From assembly GCA_024226935.1 (NCBI GenBank), contig JAAELK010000256.1, positions 1 through 64,000 on the forward strand: a stretch of DNA of 64,000 bases. Direction: 5' to 3'. Each line of letters starts with the position of its first letter. The first letter of the stretch is position 1. The translations under genes and the position numbers were made by a program. A model generated the notes under the pieces. That model worked only from the letters and a program-made list of their open reading frames with translations. It was not told the origin of the DNA and did no database searches. Positions 26,079-35,974 of this stretch are shown one piece after another. The DNA is from Desulfobacteraceae bacterium (lineage in GTDB: Bacteria; Desulfobacterota; Desulfobacteria; Desulfobacterales; Desulfobacteraceae).

Positions 26079-27289
26079 TGAATACTGCAACAGTCTCTGC
26101 TGCCATGGTTTCCGACTCAATCGGTTCAGCAACTATGCTGATTTCTAATTATGTATTTCCCAATGATCTTCATGTTCACTGGAGTATGATGATCGTTCTT
26201 TACCCGTATATCACAGGACTTGTGGACGGTGCTTTTATCATTGCAGCTTTGTACTACCTTTTTGATGTGAAGAGCCTTGCGCCTGTGGCACGGTTTTCTC
26301 TTTTGTTTGCCCTGGCATTTTTGTGTTGTGCTACCATTCCTTTGCTGCTTCACCTGGGGCGGCCCGAGCGCAATTTCAATATGCTGCTTACTCCCAGTCC
26401 AAGTTCCGCCATGGCAGGATTTGGTTATATTTATGCAGTGTCCATGGGGGTTCTGGTCTTTATTATTTTCTTTGTCTATCGACCGGTGCTGGTTGCACTC
26501 CGGAAGAGTTCCAGGGGCTGGCTCAAGGTCTTATATAGGGTCATTACCCTTGACAGCATTGATCTGTCCGATGATGCTCTGAAATTGGATGCCAAAATTA
26601 TCCGCTTTCTGGTGGCCATCGGTATTCCTATTGCTGCAGTTCTCCACGGGTATGTCGGATTTATATTTGGTGGGGTTAAAGCCAATCCTACCTGGTCCTC
26701 TCCTCTTATGCCGGTGATTTTTCTTTTTTCGGCTTGTGTGTCTGGAATCTCTGCCATCGTCTTTGCTTATATTGTGATTGCTAAGGTGAAATCCAGACCC
26801 ATTGACCATGAATGTATCGTCACCATGATTAACACACTTACAGGCTTTTTTATTCTGGCATTTTCCTTTGAAATGCTGGAAGTCTTTTCCCATTCCTATT
26901 TAAAAACCGGCTATCATCATATGGTGGAAGGGCTTTTAAATGGACCTTTGGCAAAATCTTTTTGGTTCTGGCAGGTTAAGATAGGTTCGGTTCTTCCTCT
27001 TTTGCTTCTGGGAATTATGGTGCTTTTTAAAATAAGATCTTCTCTTTATACTTTTTTGGCCGCAGGAGTCTCGGGTATATTGCTTATCCAGGTGTTTATC
27101 ATGCGTTGGAATGTGGTCATTGGCGGTCAGCTCATGAGTAAAAGCGCAAGGGGGTATACCCAGTTTCATCCCCAGTGGTTTGATAAAGAGGGAATTATTG
27201 CCGTGATCATCGTTATGGCAATTCCCTTTGTCATTCTCTTTTTTCTTGGTAAAATATTTCCCTTCTGGGACAAAGATAATGGGGTATAA
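26078..27289 (+). CDS. nrfD: NrfD/PsrC-type membrane quinone-interacting subunit
   Basis: A 403-residue polytopic membrane protein with about ten helices (for example FIIAALYYLF, FSLLFALAFLCC and PVIFLFSACVSG). The family anchors Nrf, Psr, Qrc and Act complexes and provides the quinol site, passing electrons to a ferredoxin subunit. ATG 26078 follows GGGAGG by seven bases and overlaps the stop of the ferredoxin gene. The symbol is used for family; the complex it serves is probably not the classical formate-dependent nitrite reductase because the terminal enzyme gene is of octahaem type. The following gene starts about 145 bp later. Confidence 0.88.
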   Translation: MNTATVSAAMVSDSIGSATMLISNYVFPNDLHVHWSMMIVLYPYITGLVDGAFIIAALYYLFDVKSLAPVARFSLLFALAFLCCATIPLLLHLGRPERNFNMLLTPSPSSAMAGFGYIYAVSMGVLVFIIFFVYRPVLVALRKSSRGWLKVLYRVITLDSIDLSDDALKLDAKIIRFLVAIGIPIAAVLHGYVGFIFGGVKANPTWSSPLMPVIFLFSACVSGISAIVFAYIVIAKVKSRPIDHECIVTMINTLTGFFILAFSFEMLEVFSHSYLKTGYHHMVEGLLNGPLAKSFWFWQVKIGSVLPLLLLGIMVLFKIRSSLYTFLAAGVSGILLIQVFIMRWNVVIGGQLMSKSARGYTQFHPQWFDKEGIIAVIIVMAIPFVILFFLGKIFPFWDKDNGV

Positions 27290-27433
27290 TCTGAGTGTAT
27301 TGGTACACAGGGATAAAAAAAAGCAAAAAAACCGGAAAGGGAGGTGGTTTGTCCTTTTGTTCTGACGATATTGCAAAATAATAGTGGGCCCTGGGGCCGC
27401 ATTCTAATCTTAATATTTTGGAGGAATGTGATC

Positions 27434-29023
27434 ATGACTTTTTTAAGGTCATTATTAGTGTTTACAATTTTGTGCATTTTTACGGCGGGGGCGGCACTGG
27501 CATTGACTGAAGAGTCCTTTGACGTCAAAAATCCAAAAGTTCAGGAAATGAATAAAAAATGTATTACCTGTCATTTAAAGGAAAATAAATCCCTGGTTTT
27601 GCAATGGGAGAATTCTGCCCATGCAGCGGCCAAGGAAGGCCAGGTGGGGTGTTATAATTGCCATGCGGCTGATAGTGGAGATGAGATGGGTTATCAGCAT
27701 GAAGGTGCATTTATAAAGGCAATCCTTTCGCCCAATGATTGTGCTAAATGCCATGAGCCCGAGGCAAAACAGATGGCGATTTCCCACCATGCAACTGCTG
27801 GTGAAATCATGGCATCCCTGGATAATATGCTGGCCGAAGTGGTTGGCGGTATGCCCGGTAATAAAGCAAATATGGTCAGTGGTTGTTGGCAGTGCCATGG
27901 GTCAGTGGTTTCCTTGAAACGTGATAAGGAAGGTAAATCGCTCCGGTCCAAAACTGATGCTCCTCAAATGGATTATAATACCTGGCCCAATTCAGGAATC
28001 GGTCGTATCAATCCCGATGGTAGTAAGGGCGCTTGTAACGCCTGTCATTCAAAACATGATTTTAGCGCATCCCGGGCAAGGCAGCCTGAAAATTGTGGTA
28101 AATGTCATCTGGGCCCGGATCATCCCCAAAAAGAGATATATGAAGAATCTAAGCATGGTATTGCATTCTATACAGCAGATAAAGGATACTCTCCCAATGG
28201 TATGAATATTTACAAGGATGGAGCCTGGGTTCTAGGGGATGATTATCATACGGCCCCTACCTGTTCCACCTGTCATATGGGATCTTTTGTTAAACTCAAC
28301 GGTTCTATTGCTAAAAACAGTCATAACGTGGGAGATAGACTTTCCTGGAATTTGAGAGCACCGATCTCTTCCAAATTGAACAGGGTTGTTTTTGTTGATG
28401 GGTCGGTTACAGATATCATTGGTGATATACCGCCCAGGGCTGGTCAAAAGGCCCAGGCAAAATCCTATGTGAGACAGGGCGATAAACTTAAAAAAGTGGT
28501 GGAAGAAAAAACTATACAGAGTGTTGTCTCCTGGAAAGAGAGAAGGTCCAGCATGCAGGAAGTATGTAAATCCTGCCATGGCATCAATCATATTAAAGAT
28601 TTTTATCTCCAGCTGGATGATCTTGTTAACTTGTATAATGACAAGTTTGCTAAACCTGGTCTTGAATTGGTTAAAATGCTGAAAAAAGACAAGATATGGG
28701 AAAATACAGGATTTCAGCATAAATTGGGGTATACCTGGTTTGAAATCTGGCATCATGAGGGGCGACGGGCCAGGATGGCAGCGGCCATGTTTGCACCGGA
28801 TTATACCCATTGGCACGGTATGTATGAGATTTCGAGAAATTTTTACCAGGAATTTTTACCCGAGGTACAGGAACTGGCTGACCATGCTGGTAAGGGTGAA
28901 AAGTATCGCAAATATATTACCACTCTTCTGGCAAAGCCTGAACATCTCTGGATAAAAACCGGGGGCAGTGCCGAGACCATGAAGCTTATCGAAGAAGAAA
29001 ACAGGTTGCGGTATAATCAATAA
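27434..29023 (+). CDS. Octahaem cytochrome c, hydroxylamine oxidoreductase-like
   Basis: A 529-residue periplasmic multihaem protein with an N-terminal signal peptide (ending near ALA, residue 24). Eight CxxCH sites lie at 43, 73, 103, 151, 201, 221, 277 and 378, the number and spread of the HAO/octahaem nitrite reductase family. Close to the C-terminus is APDYTHWHGMYE, typical of that family. HAO proper oxidises hydroxylamine using a haem cross-linked to a tyrosine; reductive homologs reduce nitrite or hydroxylamine. With NrfD, ferredoxin and tetrahaem genes upstream, a quinol-driven reductase is the likely role. I chose ATG 27434 because GGAGG precedes it and the signal peptide starts there. 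Confidence 0.88.
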   Translation: MTFLRSLLVFTILCIFTAGAALALTEESFDVKNPKVQEMNKKCITCHLKENKSLVLQWENSAHAAAKEGQVGCYNCHAADSGDEMGYQHEGAFIKAILSPNDCAKCHEPEAKQMAISHHATAGEIMASLDNMLAEVVGGMPGNKANMVSGCWQCHGSVVSLKRDKEGKSLRSKTDAPQMDYNTWPNSGIGRINPDGSKGACNACHSKHDFSASRARQPENCGKCHLGPDHPQKEIYEESKHGIAFYTADKGYSPNGMNIYKDGAWVLGDDYHTAPTCSTCHMGSFVKLNGSIAKNSHNVGDRLSWNLRAPISSKLNRVVFVDGSVTDIIGDIPPRAGQKAQAKSYVRQGDKLKKVVEEKTIQSVVSWKERRSSMQEVCKSCHGINHIKDFYLQLDDLVNLYNDKFAKPGLELVKMLKKDKIWENTGFQHKLGYTWFEIWHHEGRRARMAAAMFAPDYTHWHGMYEISRNFYQEFLPEVQELADHAGKGEKYRKYITTLLAKPEHLWIKTGGSAETMKLIEEENRLRYNQ

Positions 29024-29066
29024 ACCGATGAATTATTTTATGAAAAATAATCATTTATAATGATTT

Positions 29067-29101
29067 CAGGCAGGAAAATCTTCGGAAGGTTTTTCTGTCT
29101 G
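29067..29101 (+). terminator. Hairpin after the octahaem gene
   Basis: About 15 paired bases (29067-29081 with 29087-29101, three of them G-U pairs) with a five-base loop follow the octahaem stop. Only a short T-run (TGTTTT) comes after it, so termination may be partial, leaving the next gene readable from the same transcript. Confidence 0.5.
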
Positions 29102-29124
29102 ATCTGTTTTAAGTAAAGGATATT

Positions 29125-29724
29125 ATGGGCAAAAAATTGTTATATGGCATAATTGCCGGGTGCCTGGTGTTGTTTTGCATGGCAGATGTTTTATTTGCAG
29201 GTGAATTGAATGCACTCTTTTCTCAGGTTGAAAATTTGAAGATTGAAAGGCAGGGGTATATGCTGGGGTCAAAATTGTCCAAAGCCCAGCGCAAGATTGC
29301 AGCTCAAAACCCCATGGATGCGGTTTCTGAAAAGGTGTTTAAATTTAAGGATAAAAACTTGAGAATTGTGGCAGACAGGCAAACCCTTCGTGTACTCGTC
29401 ATTTTTGAGCAATTTAAAAAATTATCCCGGCAAGGGGTTCAAGATTTGATGGGAGAATTGTACATGGCTTATGAAGATCCCAGCATTTTTGCCCATGACA
29501 AGGTGGTTTACTGGGCATGGGGTAAAAAAGGTAAGTTTACATCGGTCCAGTTTGATATGGCCAGGGAAAACAATAAAAATCTGGCCGTCATTGCCACTGT
29601 GAAATTTAATTCCGAGATCAAGATCATGGATAAAAGAGAAACTAAGAACATTGGAGATGTTTATTATATCATCAGTTCAGACCCTTTGCTTAAGTTTTTC
29701 CATCAAGGACATTTCTCAGGGTGA
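29125..29724 (+). CDS. Exported hypothetical protein, 199 aa
   Basis: I do not recognise a family. The N-terminus is a clear signal peptide (KK then LLYGIIAGCLVLFCMADVLFA, cleavage near residue 26). The mature protein is lysine-rich, without cysteines or haem motifs, and looks mixed alpha/beta. It follows the octahaem gene on the same strand, 101 bp away behind a hairpin, so it may belong to the respiratory operon as a small periplasmic accessory. Its 3' end overlaps the convergent hybrid kinase gene by 35 bp. A AAAGGA ribosome site supports the start. Confidence 0.7.
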   Translation: MGKKLLYGIIAGCLVLFCMADVLFAGELNALFSQVENLKIERQGYMLGSKLSKAQRKIAAQNPMDAVSEKVFKFKDKNLRIVADRQTLRVLVIFEQFKKLSRQGVQDLMGELYMAYEDPSIFAHDKVVYWAWGKKGKFTSVQFDMARENNKNLAVIATVKFNSEIKIMDKRETKNIGDVYYIISSDPLLKFFHQGHFSG

Positions 29725-31639
29725 CGGCTGTCTTGGATAGAATCACAGGTTTGCTTAAAAATGCTTTTATCCCCAGGGTTGCAGCACTTTTTCTGGCCTT
29801 GGTTTCATCGATTCCCGTATGCATGATAATCGGCAGATCCGGGGCTATTTCCTGAAGTTTTTGGGCCAGTTGGGCGCCTGTCATGCCGGGCATGGTCATA
29901 TCTGTGATCAGGCAGTTAAAGTGTCCCGGGTCATACCGGAGGATTTGCAGGGCCTCAAAACTGTCCTGGGTGGCTGTGACATGATATCCCAAATCGCTTA
30001 GAAGATCGGTCATCATTTCCAGATATGGGACATCGTCATCCACAATTAACAGGGTTTCATTACCGCCGGGGATAGACTCATCCAGAATCATTGTATGGGA
30101 TTCTATCTCTTCATCCAGGCAGGGCAGGTAAACCTTGACTTGGGTACCTTTCAGCCTTTCACTGGAAACACAAATATCACCATCATGGCTTTTAATAATT
30201 CCATGGACCACGGAAAGACCGAGGCCTGTCCCCCTGTCCTTGGTTTTGGTGGTGAAATAGGGTTCAAAAATGTGTTCAAGTGAGGTGGTGTCAATGCCTG
30301 AACCCGTATCCTTGACTTCAAAAAGATTGTAATCTCCTGGAACCAGGTCAAGGGTGCCGATCTCCCGATCTTTGCGAAGGGATACCGTACTCAGCTTCAG
30401 GGTGAGAGTGCCGCCGTTTTTTTCCATGGAATGGAAGGAATTGGTACACAGGTTCATGACCACTTGGTGTATCTGGGTGGTATCGGCCAGAATTGGTCTG
30501 CATTTTTGGAGGTTGGTTTTAATCTTAATGGTGGAGGGTAAGGATGCCCGTAAAAGGGTTATGGTTTCGTCGATAATATAACTAATATGGATTGGTCTTT
30601 TTTCGTGTTCCACCTGGCTGCAGGCAGTGAGGATATGCTGTATCAGATCCTTGGCCCGGTTGGCAGCGGTATTAACGCTTTCCAGATTCTTCAGGGCTGA
30701 AGAGGCTGGAGGCAGTTTACGCTTGGCGATATCAGTATATCCCATGATCACACCCAGAATATTGTTAAAATCATGGGCAATGCCGCCGGCCAGGGTTCCG
30801 ATGGCTTCCATACGCTGGGCCTGTCTGAGCTGGTCTTCTATTTTTGTTCGGACTTCCTCGGCCTTAATTCGGTCGGTAATATCTTCAACCACCATAATCC
30901 CATATTCCGAAGCATTTTCGCTGTCCCTGGCCATGGAAATTGTGACCCTCACCCAGACCAGTTCTTTGTTTTTTTTAATAAATTGTTTTTCCCGGCGGAT
31001 GGTGGCAATCCGATTATTAAAAAGATCCTTGATGGCCAAAAGATCATGGTCCCATTCCTCCGGTAGGGTCAGGTCTTTTATTGTCAGGGTTTCAAATTGC
31101 TTTTCATTATATCCCAGGATGTTGCAAAAGCATTTGTTGACCCTGAAAAATGAGCCGCTCATTCTGGTATGGGCAATGCCTACTGCAGCATTTTCAAAGG
31201 TGAGTTGGAATCGTTTTTCACTGGAAGCTGCCCGTTCCTTGAGTTGTCTCTGGTAATATTGAAGTTTGAGGTGGGTTTCCACCCTGGCCTTAATCTCTTT
31301 TCCGTGGAATGGTTTTTCAATATAATCCACGGCCCCTTTTTGGAATCCTAACACTTTGTTAAAGGAATCACTTAGAGCAGAAATAAAAATGACCGGGATG
31401 CTTTTAAGGATGGGATTCTTTTTTAATCTGTCGATCACTTGATAACCCGTCATTCTTGGCATGTGGATGTCCAGAAGGATTAAATCAGGCGGAGATTGTT
31501 TGATACGCTTTAATGCCTGGACTCCATCCTCAGCTGAGGTTACCTCATATCCCTTGCCTTCCAGCATGGATCTTAAAACCTTCAGGTTTGTTGGATTATC
31601 ATCTGCTATTAAAATACTGGGGGAAGCAACGGTACCCAT
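29690..31639 (-). CDS. Soluble REC-PAS-HisKA-HATPase-REC hybrid kinase
   Basis: A 649-residue cytoplasmic sensor, with no membrane segments. The order is receiver 1 (Asp57, LILLDIHMP), a PAS domain (about 140-265), HisKA with His289 in GGIAHDFNN, HATPase (G2 box GTGLGLSVV) and receiver 2 (Asp580, CLITDMTMPG). Receiver-first architecture means its activity is probably set by another kinase as well as by the PAS ligand. Its 3' end overlaps the convergent exported protein gene. No DNA-binding output is present; the partner is unknown. Confidence 0.92.
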   Translation of the reverse strand: MGTVASPSILIADDNPTNLKVLRSMLEGKGYEVTSAEDGVQALKRIKQSPPDLILLDIHMPRMTGYQVIDRLKKNPILKSIPVIFISALSDSFNKVLGFQKGAVDYIEKPFHGKEIKARVETHLKLQYYQRQLKERAASSEKRFQLTFENAAVGIAHTRMSGSFFRVNKCFCNILGYNEKQFETLTIKDLTLPEEWDHDLLAIKDLFNNRIATIRREKQFIKKNKELVWVRVTISMARDSENASEYGIMVVEDITDRIKAEEVRTKIEDQLRQAQRMEAIGTLAGGIAHDFNNILGVIMGYTDIAKRKLPPASSALKNLESVNTAANRAKDLIQHILTACSQVEHEKRPIHISYIIDETITLLRASLPSTIKIKTNLQKCRPILADTTQIHQVVMNLCTNSFHSMEKNGGTLTLKLSTVSLRKDREIGTLDLVPGDYNLFEVKDTGSGIDTTSLEHIFEPYFTTKTKDRGTGLGLSVVHGIIKSHDGDICVSSERLKGTQVKVYLPCLDEEIESHTMILDESIPGGNETLLIVDDDVPYLEMMTDLLSDLGYHVTATQDSFEALQILRYDPGHFNCLITDMTMPGMTGAQLAQKLQEIAPDLPIIMHTGIDETKARKSAATLGIKAFLSKPVILSKTAVTLRNVLDGKT

Positions 31640-31726
31640 AGGGAACTCCTGTTATTTTGTAAAAAAAATTATGTTCACCATCTTTATGGTGATATCGAGT
31701 GGTGACATGATACCCTTTTTTCACTC

Positions 31727-32227
31727 CTAATCTTCCATATTAATTTCCATAAAATTCAGCCAATATCCGTTTTTCGAGGCATAGTCCAGTTGGATTTGAA
31801 CCAATTCCACGTGACTTTGTTCGATCTCGTGGAATTTTTTAAAGATTTCTTTTATCTGACCCTTGGAGTTTTCCCAGGCCTTTTTGTAGAATCGGCTGGT
31901 TTCGATTTCCAAGGACAAGGCGGCATTTAGGGCCCGTTTGATATCTCCCAGCATCTGTTTGGGAATTTTTTTCTTCATATGATCAACATCGTCGTTAATA
32001 CTTGAAGAAAGGATTGGTTTAAGTTTTTCAACTTCAAAATCCTTGGCCGAGTCTAAACGGTTTAGACTGTATTCCAGAAAATCCACATGGGATTGTTCAT
32101 CATCGGCCAGAGCCTTGAAAAGGTCCTTTCCCCTGGCATCATCAATGGTATCAACGGCAGACAAGTAAAGATCGCGAATTTTTTTTTCATAGGTAATGGC
32201 ACTTTTAAAAATGTTTTGGGAATCCAT
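31727..32227 (-). CDS. Ferritin-like diiron (rubrerythrin-type) protein
   Basis: A 166-residue four-helix bundle. All diiron ligand positions are present: Glu14 in the first helix, E44xxH47 (DDEQSHVD), a Glu in LSLEIETS (107 or 109) and E136xxH139 (HEIEQSHVEL). There is no C-terminal rubredoxin domain. Such proteins in anaerobes handle peroxide or store iron. The ATG follows a GGAGAT site closely. It lies between the hybrid kinase and fdhD on the same strand, with 87- and 89-bp gaps, so cotranscription is possible but not shown. Confidence 0.85.
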   Translation of the reverse strand: MDSQNIFKSAITYEKKIRDLYLSAVDTIDDARGKDLFKALADDEQSHVDFLEYSLNRLDSAKDFEVEKLKPILSSSINDDVDHMKKKIPKQMLGDIKRALNAALSLEIETSRFYKKAWENSKGQIKEIFKKFHEIEQSHVELVQIQLDYASKNGYWLNFMEINMED

Positions 32228-32316
32228 ATCTCCTCCGGTATAGCTGTCCTCGCCAATTATGGGGAACCGCTATATTAAAAAAAAGTCATTATCAAGTATC
32301 TCTGAAAAATCTGGTT

Positions 32317-33117
32317 TCATGGATTAATAATCCTTTCGGGATGGGAAAATACGACAAAATTGGTTCGCCTGATAAAACCTGCAATGGTAATGCCCATTTC
32401 CTTTGCCAGTAAAACACTCTGGTGGGTGGGAGCCCCCCGGGATGCCAGAACTGGAATCGAAAATCGCCGGGCTTTGTGTAAAATTTCCGAAGAGATTCTA
32501 CCCGTGGTGAGCAGCACAAGGTTCTTATTGATTGTCCGGTCCAAAAGCAGAGTGCCGATGATTTTGTCCACGGCATTGTGGCGGCCTATATCGTCAATGT
32601 GAAATTGGGGCAGGGTGCCGTTCTTGCTGATAGCTGCTGAATGAACCCCGCCGGTCTGCTTGTGAAGACTTGAACAGCCCTGGAGCCAGTGCATGGCAGT
32701 AATAATGTCTTCTCCATTGATTCGGATCTGGCTGTCAATGGGGTGTCGGCTGGAAAGTTCGACCATGGAGGTGTAGATCACTCCCTTGCCGCATCCTGCG
32801 GTGTAGACCCGTTGTCCCAGCAATTGGGGATCAACAAAGTTTTTTATCAGTATATCCACCCGCCATTTTTTTTCGTCGCATTCATAGGCAAGGATATCTT
32901 CGACTCCTTTTATTAATCCGGAAGTAAAGAGGAACCCGTAGGCATAAGCTTTTAAATGGGAGGGGGTGCACATGAGTGTGGCGATTTCATGGTCATTGAC
33001 TACAAAAGTCAAGGGGATCTCCGCTGCCACAACAGTGTTTTCTTCAAACATGCGGTTTTCTTTGTACCTGGTAATGGTGTACGGGATCATTTCTCCAAAT
33101 GGTATTTGCATGTTCAT
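32317..33117 (-). CDS. fdhD: Formate dehydrogenase sulfurtransferase FdhD
   Basis: A 266-residue protein that carries sulfur from a cysteine desulfurase to the molybdenum or tungsten cofactor of formate dehydrogenase. The active-site loop is present as TAGCGKG, giving Cys109, and the C-terminal cofactor-binding segment has HNAVDKIIG and the RGAPTHQSVLLAKEMGI stretch. Length matches the family (about 260-280). No formate dehydrogenase is in the window, so it acts in trans. AAGGAA seven to eight bases before ATG 33117 supports the start. Confidence 0.93.
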   Translation of the reverse strand: MNMQIPFGEMIPYTITRYKENRMFEENTVVAAEIPLTFVVNDHEIATLMCTPSHLKAYAYGFLFTSGLIKGVEDILAYECDEKKWRVDILIKNFVDPQLLGQRVYTAGCGKGVIYTSMVELSSRHPIDSQIRINGEDIITAMHWLQGCSSLHKQTGGVHSAAISKNGTLPQFHIDDIGRHNAVDKIIGTLLLDRTINKNLVLLTTGRISSEILHKARRFSIPVLASRGAPTHQSVLLAKEMGITIAGFIRRTNFVVFSHPERIINP

Positions 33118-33362
33118 TTGCGTTTTCCTTTTTACCGGATGACTTGATGAATCTTTAATCTAACATCCATTGATTTGCTTTGCAATAATTTGGTTTGATA
33201 ATCCATCCTGGGAAAAAATCAATTTGTGTTGCGCCTGGAGATATTGTACCTTGATAAATATCAGAATTAATTAAATTATTCCGGCAGTTTTATGGATTTT
33301 GGATATGCCGGGATATCGTATTGTTTTACTAAAATTCCTGAACCATGGAAAGATCATTTTAA

Positions 33363-35954
33363 ATGGAGCCTAAAATGGAGAAAGGGAAAACGGTAACTAT
33401 CTCGCAAAAGCTGATCCTGGGTTTTGGATTAGTTATTTCAATATTCATTCTCTTTGGGTTATTGACTCTCTATTATCTGCCCATTGTTTCCAAACAGACC
33501 AGAACTATTTATAATCATCCCTTGATCGTATCAAATGCAGCTGTTCATGCAATTGTTTCCATCACAAAAATCCATTGGAACATGGAGAAATTAATACGTT
33601 CCACTTCACCATCGGATATTCATCGCTTTGTTATGGCCGTTAATGAACAGGAAAATCAAGTTTATATCTATCTTGATATCGTAAAAAAAAAGATTCTGGG
33701 GGATGGGGGGCAAAAGCTTGAAAACCAGACTCGAATCTTATTTGAAAATTGGCAACCGATCAGAGAAGAGATCATCGTTTTGGTTCGCCGTGGGGAGAAA
33801 AACGCCGCAACCTACCTGAGCACCGATAGGGGAGCTAATCATGTTATCTTGTTGGAAGACAAAATGATTGAATTGACAAATTATGCAAGGAGCAAAGCCG
33901 CTGATTTTATGCAAAAAACTGAAAAAGTTCATTGGAAGATGACTTTAGCCTTGATTATATTTTTGTCATTGGGTTCTCTTGCATCAATTACAATCGCAAT
34001 GTTGATTTTAAGGGAATCCAGATCGGCACAAATAAAGCTTTTCCAGAGCGAGAACCGCTATCGGTCCCTGATTGAAAATCAGACAGAACTTGTGTGTCGC
34101 GTTTCTGTCAATGGTGTGTTTACCTTTGTAAATCAACCATATTGCGATTTTTTTAATAAAAGCAAAGGAGAATTATTAGGAAAAAAATGGCATCCCCCAT
34201 CGGTGGATGAGAATCTTGGTAATATTGAAGAAAAATTAGGGACATTGTCCCCATCAAATCCTAGCGTTGTCATTGAAAACAGGGTTTACTCCGGGGTAGG
34301 CAGAATCCATTGGATGCAATTTGTTAACAGGGGGGTATTTGATGGCGCTGGAAATCTGGAGGAAGTTCAATCCGTGGGGCGGGACATTACTGAATCAAAA
34401 GAGTTCCTGGCAAGAATCAATCGGCAAAATATTAGCTTGCGGGAAAATGAAGAAAAATATCGCATCCTTTTCCAGTCCGCTTCGGATGCCGTGTTTCTGG
34501 TGGATGTTGCAACAATGGATTTATTAGATGCCAATGAAGCCGCCGTAAAACTTTACGGGTATGGATATGAAGAACTATTGCAAATGAAAGCCGTTGATCT
34601 GTCGGCGGAGGTGAAAAAAACAAAAGCGGTGTTCCGGAAAACTTTTCCACATTCTATTCCCATCAGGTATCACCGGAAAAAAGGAGGGCAGGTATTTCCC
34701 GTTGAGATTAAGGCCAACTATTTTGATTTGAATAATAGAAAGCTCAACATAAGCAATATCCGGGATATTACCGAAAGAATAGAGGGAGAACAACAAAAAC
34801 AAACATTGGAATCACAACTTCGTCAATCTCAAAAAATGGAATCAGTGGGGCGGCTGGCGGGGGGGGTTGCCCATGATTATAATAATGCCCTCAGCGTGAT
34901 TATGGGTTTCACAAAACTTGTAATGGATAAAATGGATCGGGCAGATCCATTTTATGAGGATCTTAATGAAGTTATTACGGCGGCTGAAAGTGCTGCAAGC
35001 ATTACCCGGCAATTATTGGCCTTTGCCCGTGAACAACCTATCCTGCCGACGGTTTTTGATTTGAATGGGGCTGTGGAAAACCTGCTTAAAATGCTTCGCC
35101 ACCTCATTGGTGAGGATATTGATCTTGTATGGTCGCCGGCTTCAATCTCTTTATTTATTGAAATGGATACCTCCCAGATTGATCAGATTTTGGTCAATTT
35201 ATGTATTAATGCCCGGGATGCCATCCAAGGTGTTGGCAGGATCATCATTGAAACTTGCTCAATTGTATTTGATAAAGCGTATTGCGAAGATCATCCGGGG
35301 TTTGTCCCCGGAGAGTTTGTGATGCTGGCTCTTGGGGATAATGGATGTGGTATAGATAAGGCATTATTGGACAATATTTTTGAGCCTTTTTTTACCACTA
35401 AGGGGGTGGAAAAAGGTACTGGTCTCGGCCTGTCAATGGTATATGGTATTATTAAGCAGAACAATGGGTTTATAAATGTTTATAGTGAATTGGGCAAAGG
35501 GACAAGTATTAAGATTTATCTGCCCCGGTATTTGAGTAAATCCCTTGAAAAACAAGGGGAAAAAATTGGGGAAATCCCAAGGGGTGATGGGGAGACTATT
35601 TTGCTGGTGGAAGATAATCCTGCGGTATTGAAACTTACCAGAAAAAGTCTTGAAAGACTTGGCTATAAAGTGTTGATAGCCGAAAATTCAGAGGGGGCCA
35701 TGGCCTTGACCGGGGATTGTTCCGAAAAAATTCACCTGCTTATCACCGATGTGATCATGCCGGGAATGAACGGGCGTGAATTGGCGGATTGTCTGCAATC
35801 AAATCTCCCGGCCCTTAAAATTATTTTTATGTCCGGCTACACGGCCAATATTATTGCCGACCATGGTGTCCTGGAGGAAGGGGTTAATTTTATTCAAAAA
35901 CCCTTTTCCCGAAGTGAACTTGCAACAACTGTCAAAAAGATATTGGAAGAATAG
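33363..35954 (+). CDS. Membrane PAS-PAS hybrid histidine kinase
   Basis: An 863-residue sensor with two membrane helices (about 18-42 and 198-222) enclosing a mostly helical periplasmic domain, of the four-helix-bundle type. Two PAS domains follow (about 235-350 and 365-480), then HisKA with His504 (GGVAHDYNNALS), HATPase (GTGLGLSMV) and a receiver with Asp796 (LLITDVIMPGMNG). The second ATG at 33375 has a GGAG six bases before it and may be the true start. It is convergent with pyrE with only 20 bp between stops. No HPt or output domain; partner unknown. Confidence 0.92.
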   Translation: MEPKMEKGKTVTISQKLILGFGLVISIFILFGLLTLYYLPIVSKQTRTIYNHPLIVSNAAVHAIVSITKIHWNMEKLIRSTSPSDIHRFVMAVNEQENQVYIYLDIVKKKILGDGGQKLENQTRILFENWQPIREEIIVLVRRGEKNAATYLSTDRGANHVILLEDKMIELTNYARSKAADFMQKTEKVHWKMTLALIIFLSLGSLASITIAMLILRESRSAQIKLFQSENRYRSLIENQTELVCRVSVNGVFTFVNQPYCDFFNKSKGELLGKKWHPPSVDENLGNIEEKLGTLSPSNPSVVIENRVYSGVGRIHWMQFVNRGVFDGAGNLEEVQSVGRDITESKEFLARINRQNISLRENEEKYRILFQSASDAVFLVDVATMDLLDANEAAVKLYGYGYEELLQMKAVDLSAEVKKTKAVFRKTFPHSIPIRYHRKKGGQVFPVEIKANYFDLNNRKLNISNIRDITERIEGEQQKQTLESQLRQSQKMESVGRLAGGVAHDYNNALSVIMGFTKLVMDKMDRADPFYEDLNEVITAAESAASITRQLLAFAREQPILPTVFDLNGAVENLLKMLRHLIGEDIDLVWSPASISLFIEMDTSQIDQILVNLCINARDAIQGVGRIIIETCSIVFDKAYCEDHPGFVPGEFVMLALGDNGCGIDKALLDNIFEPFFTTKGVEKGTGLGLSMVYGIIKQNNGFINVYSELGKGTSIKIYLPRYLSKSLEKQGEKIGEIPRGDGETILLVEDNPAVLKLTRKSLERLGYKVLIAENSEGAMALTGDCSEKIHLLITDVIMPGMNGRELADCLQSNLPALKIIFMSGYTANIIADHGVLEEGVNFIQKPFSRSELATTVKKILEE

Positions 35955-35974
35955 AAAGACGGGCAAAACATGGG

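Noticed and set aside
29067-29101. A cUUCGg tetraloop hairpin after the octahaem gene
   Set aside because: In the TTCG register the stem has a mismatch two pairs from the loop; the better register has a five-base loop without the tetraloop.
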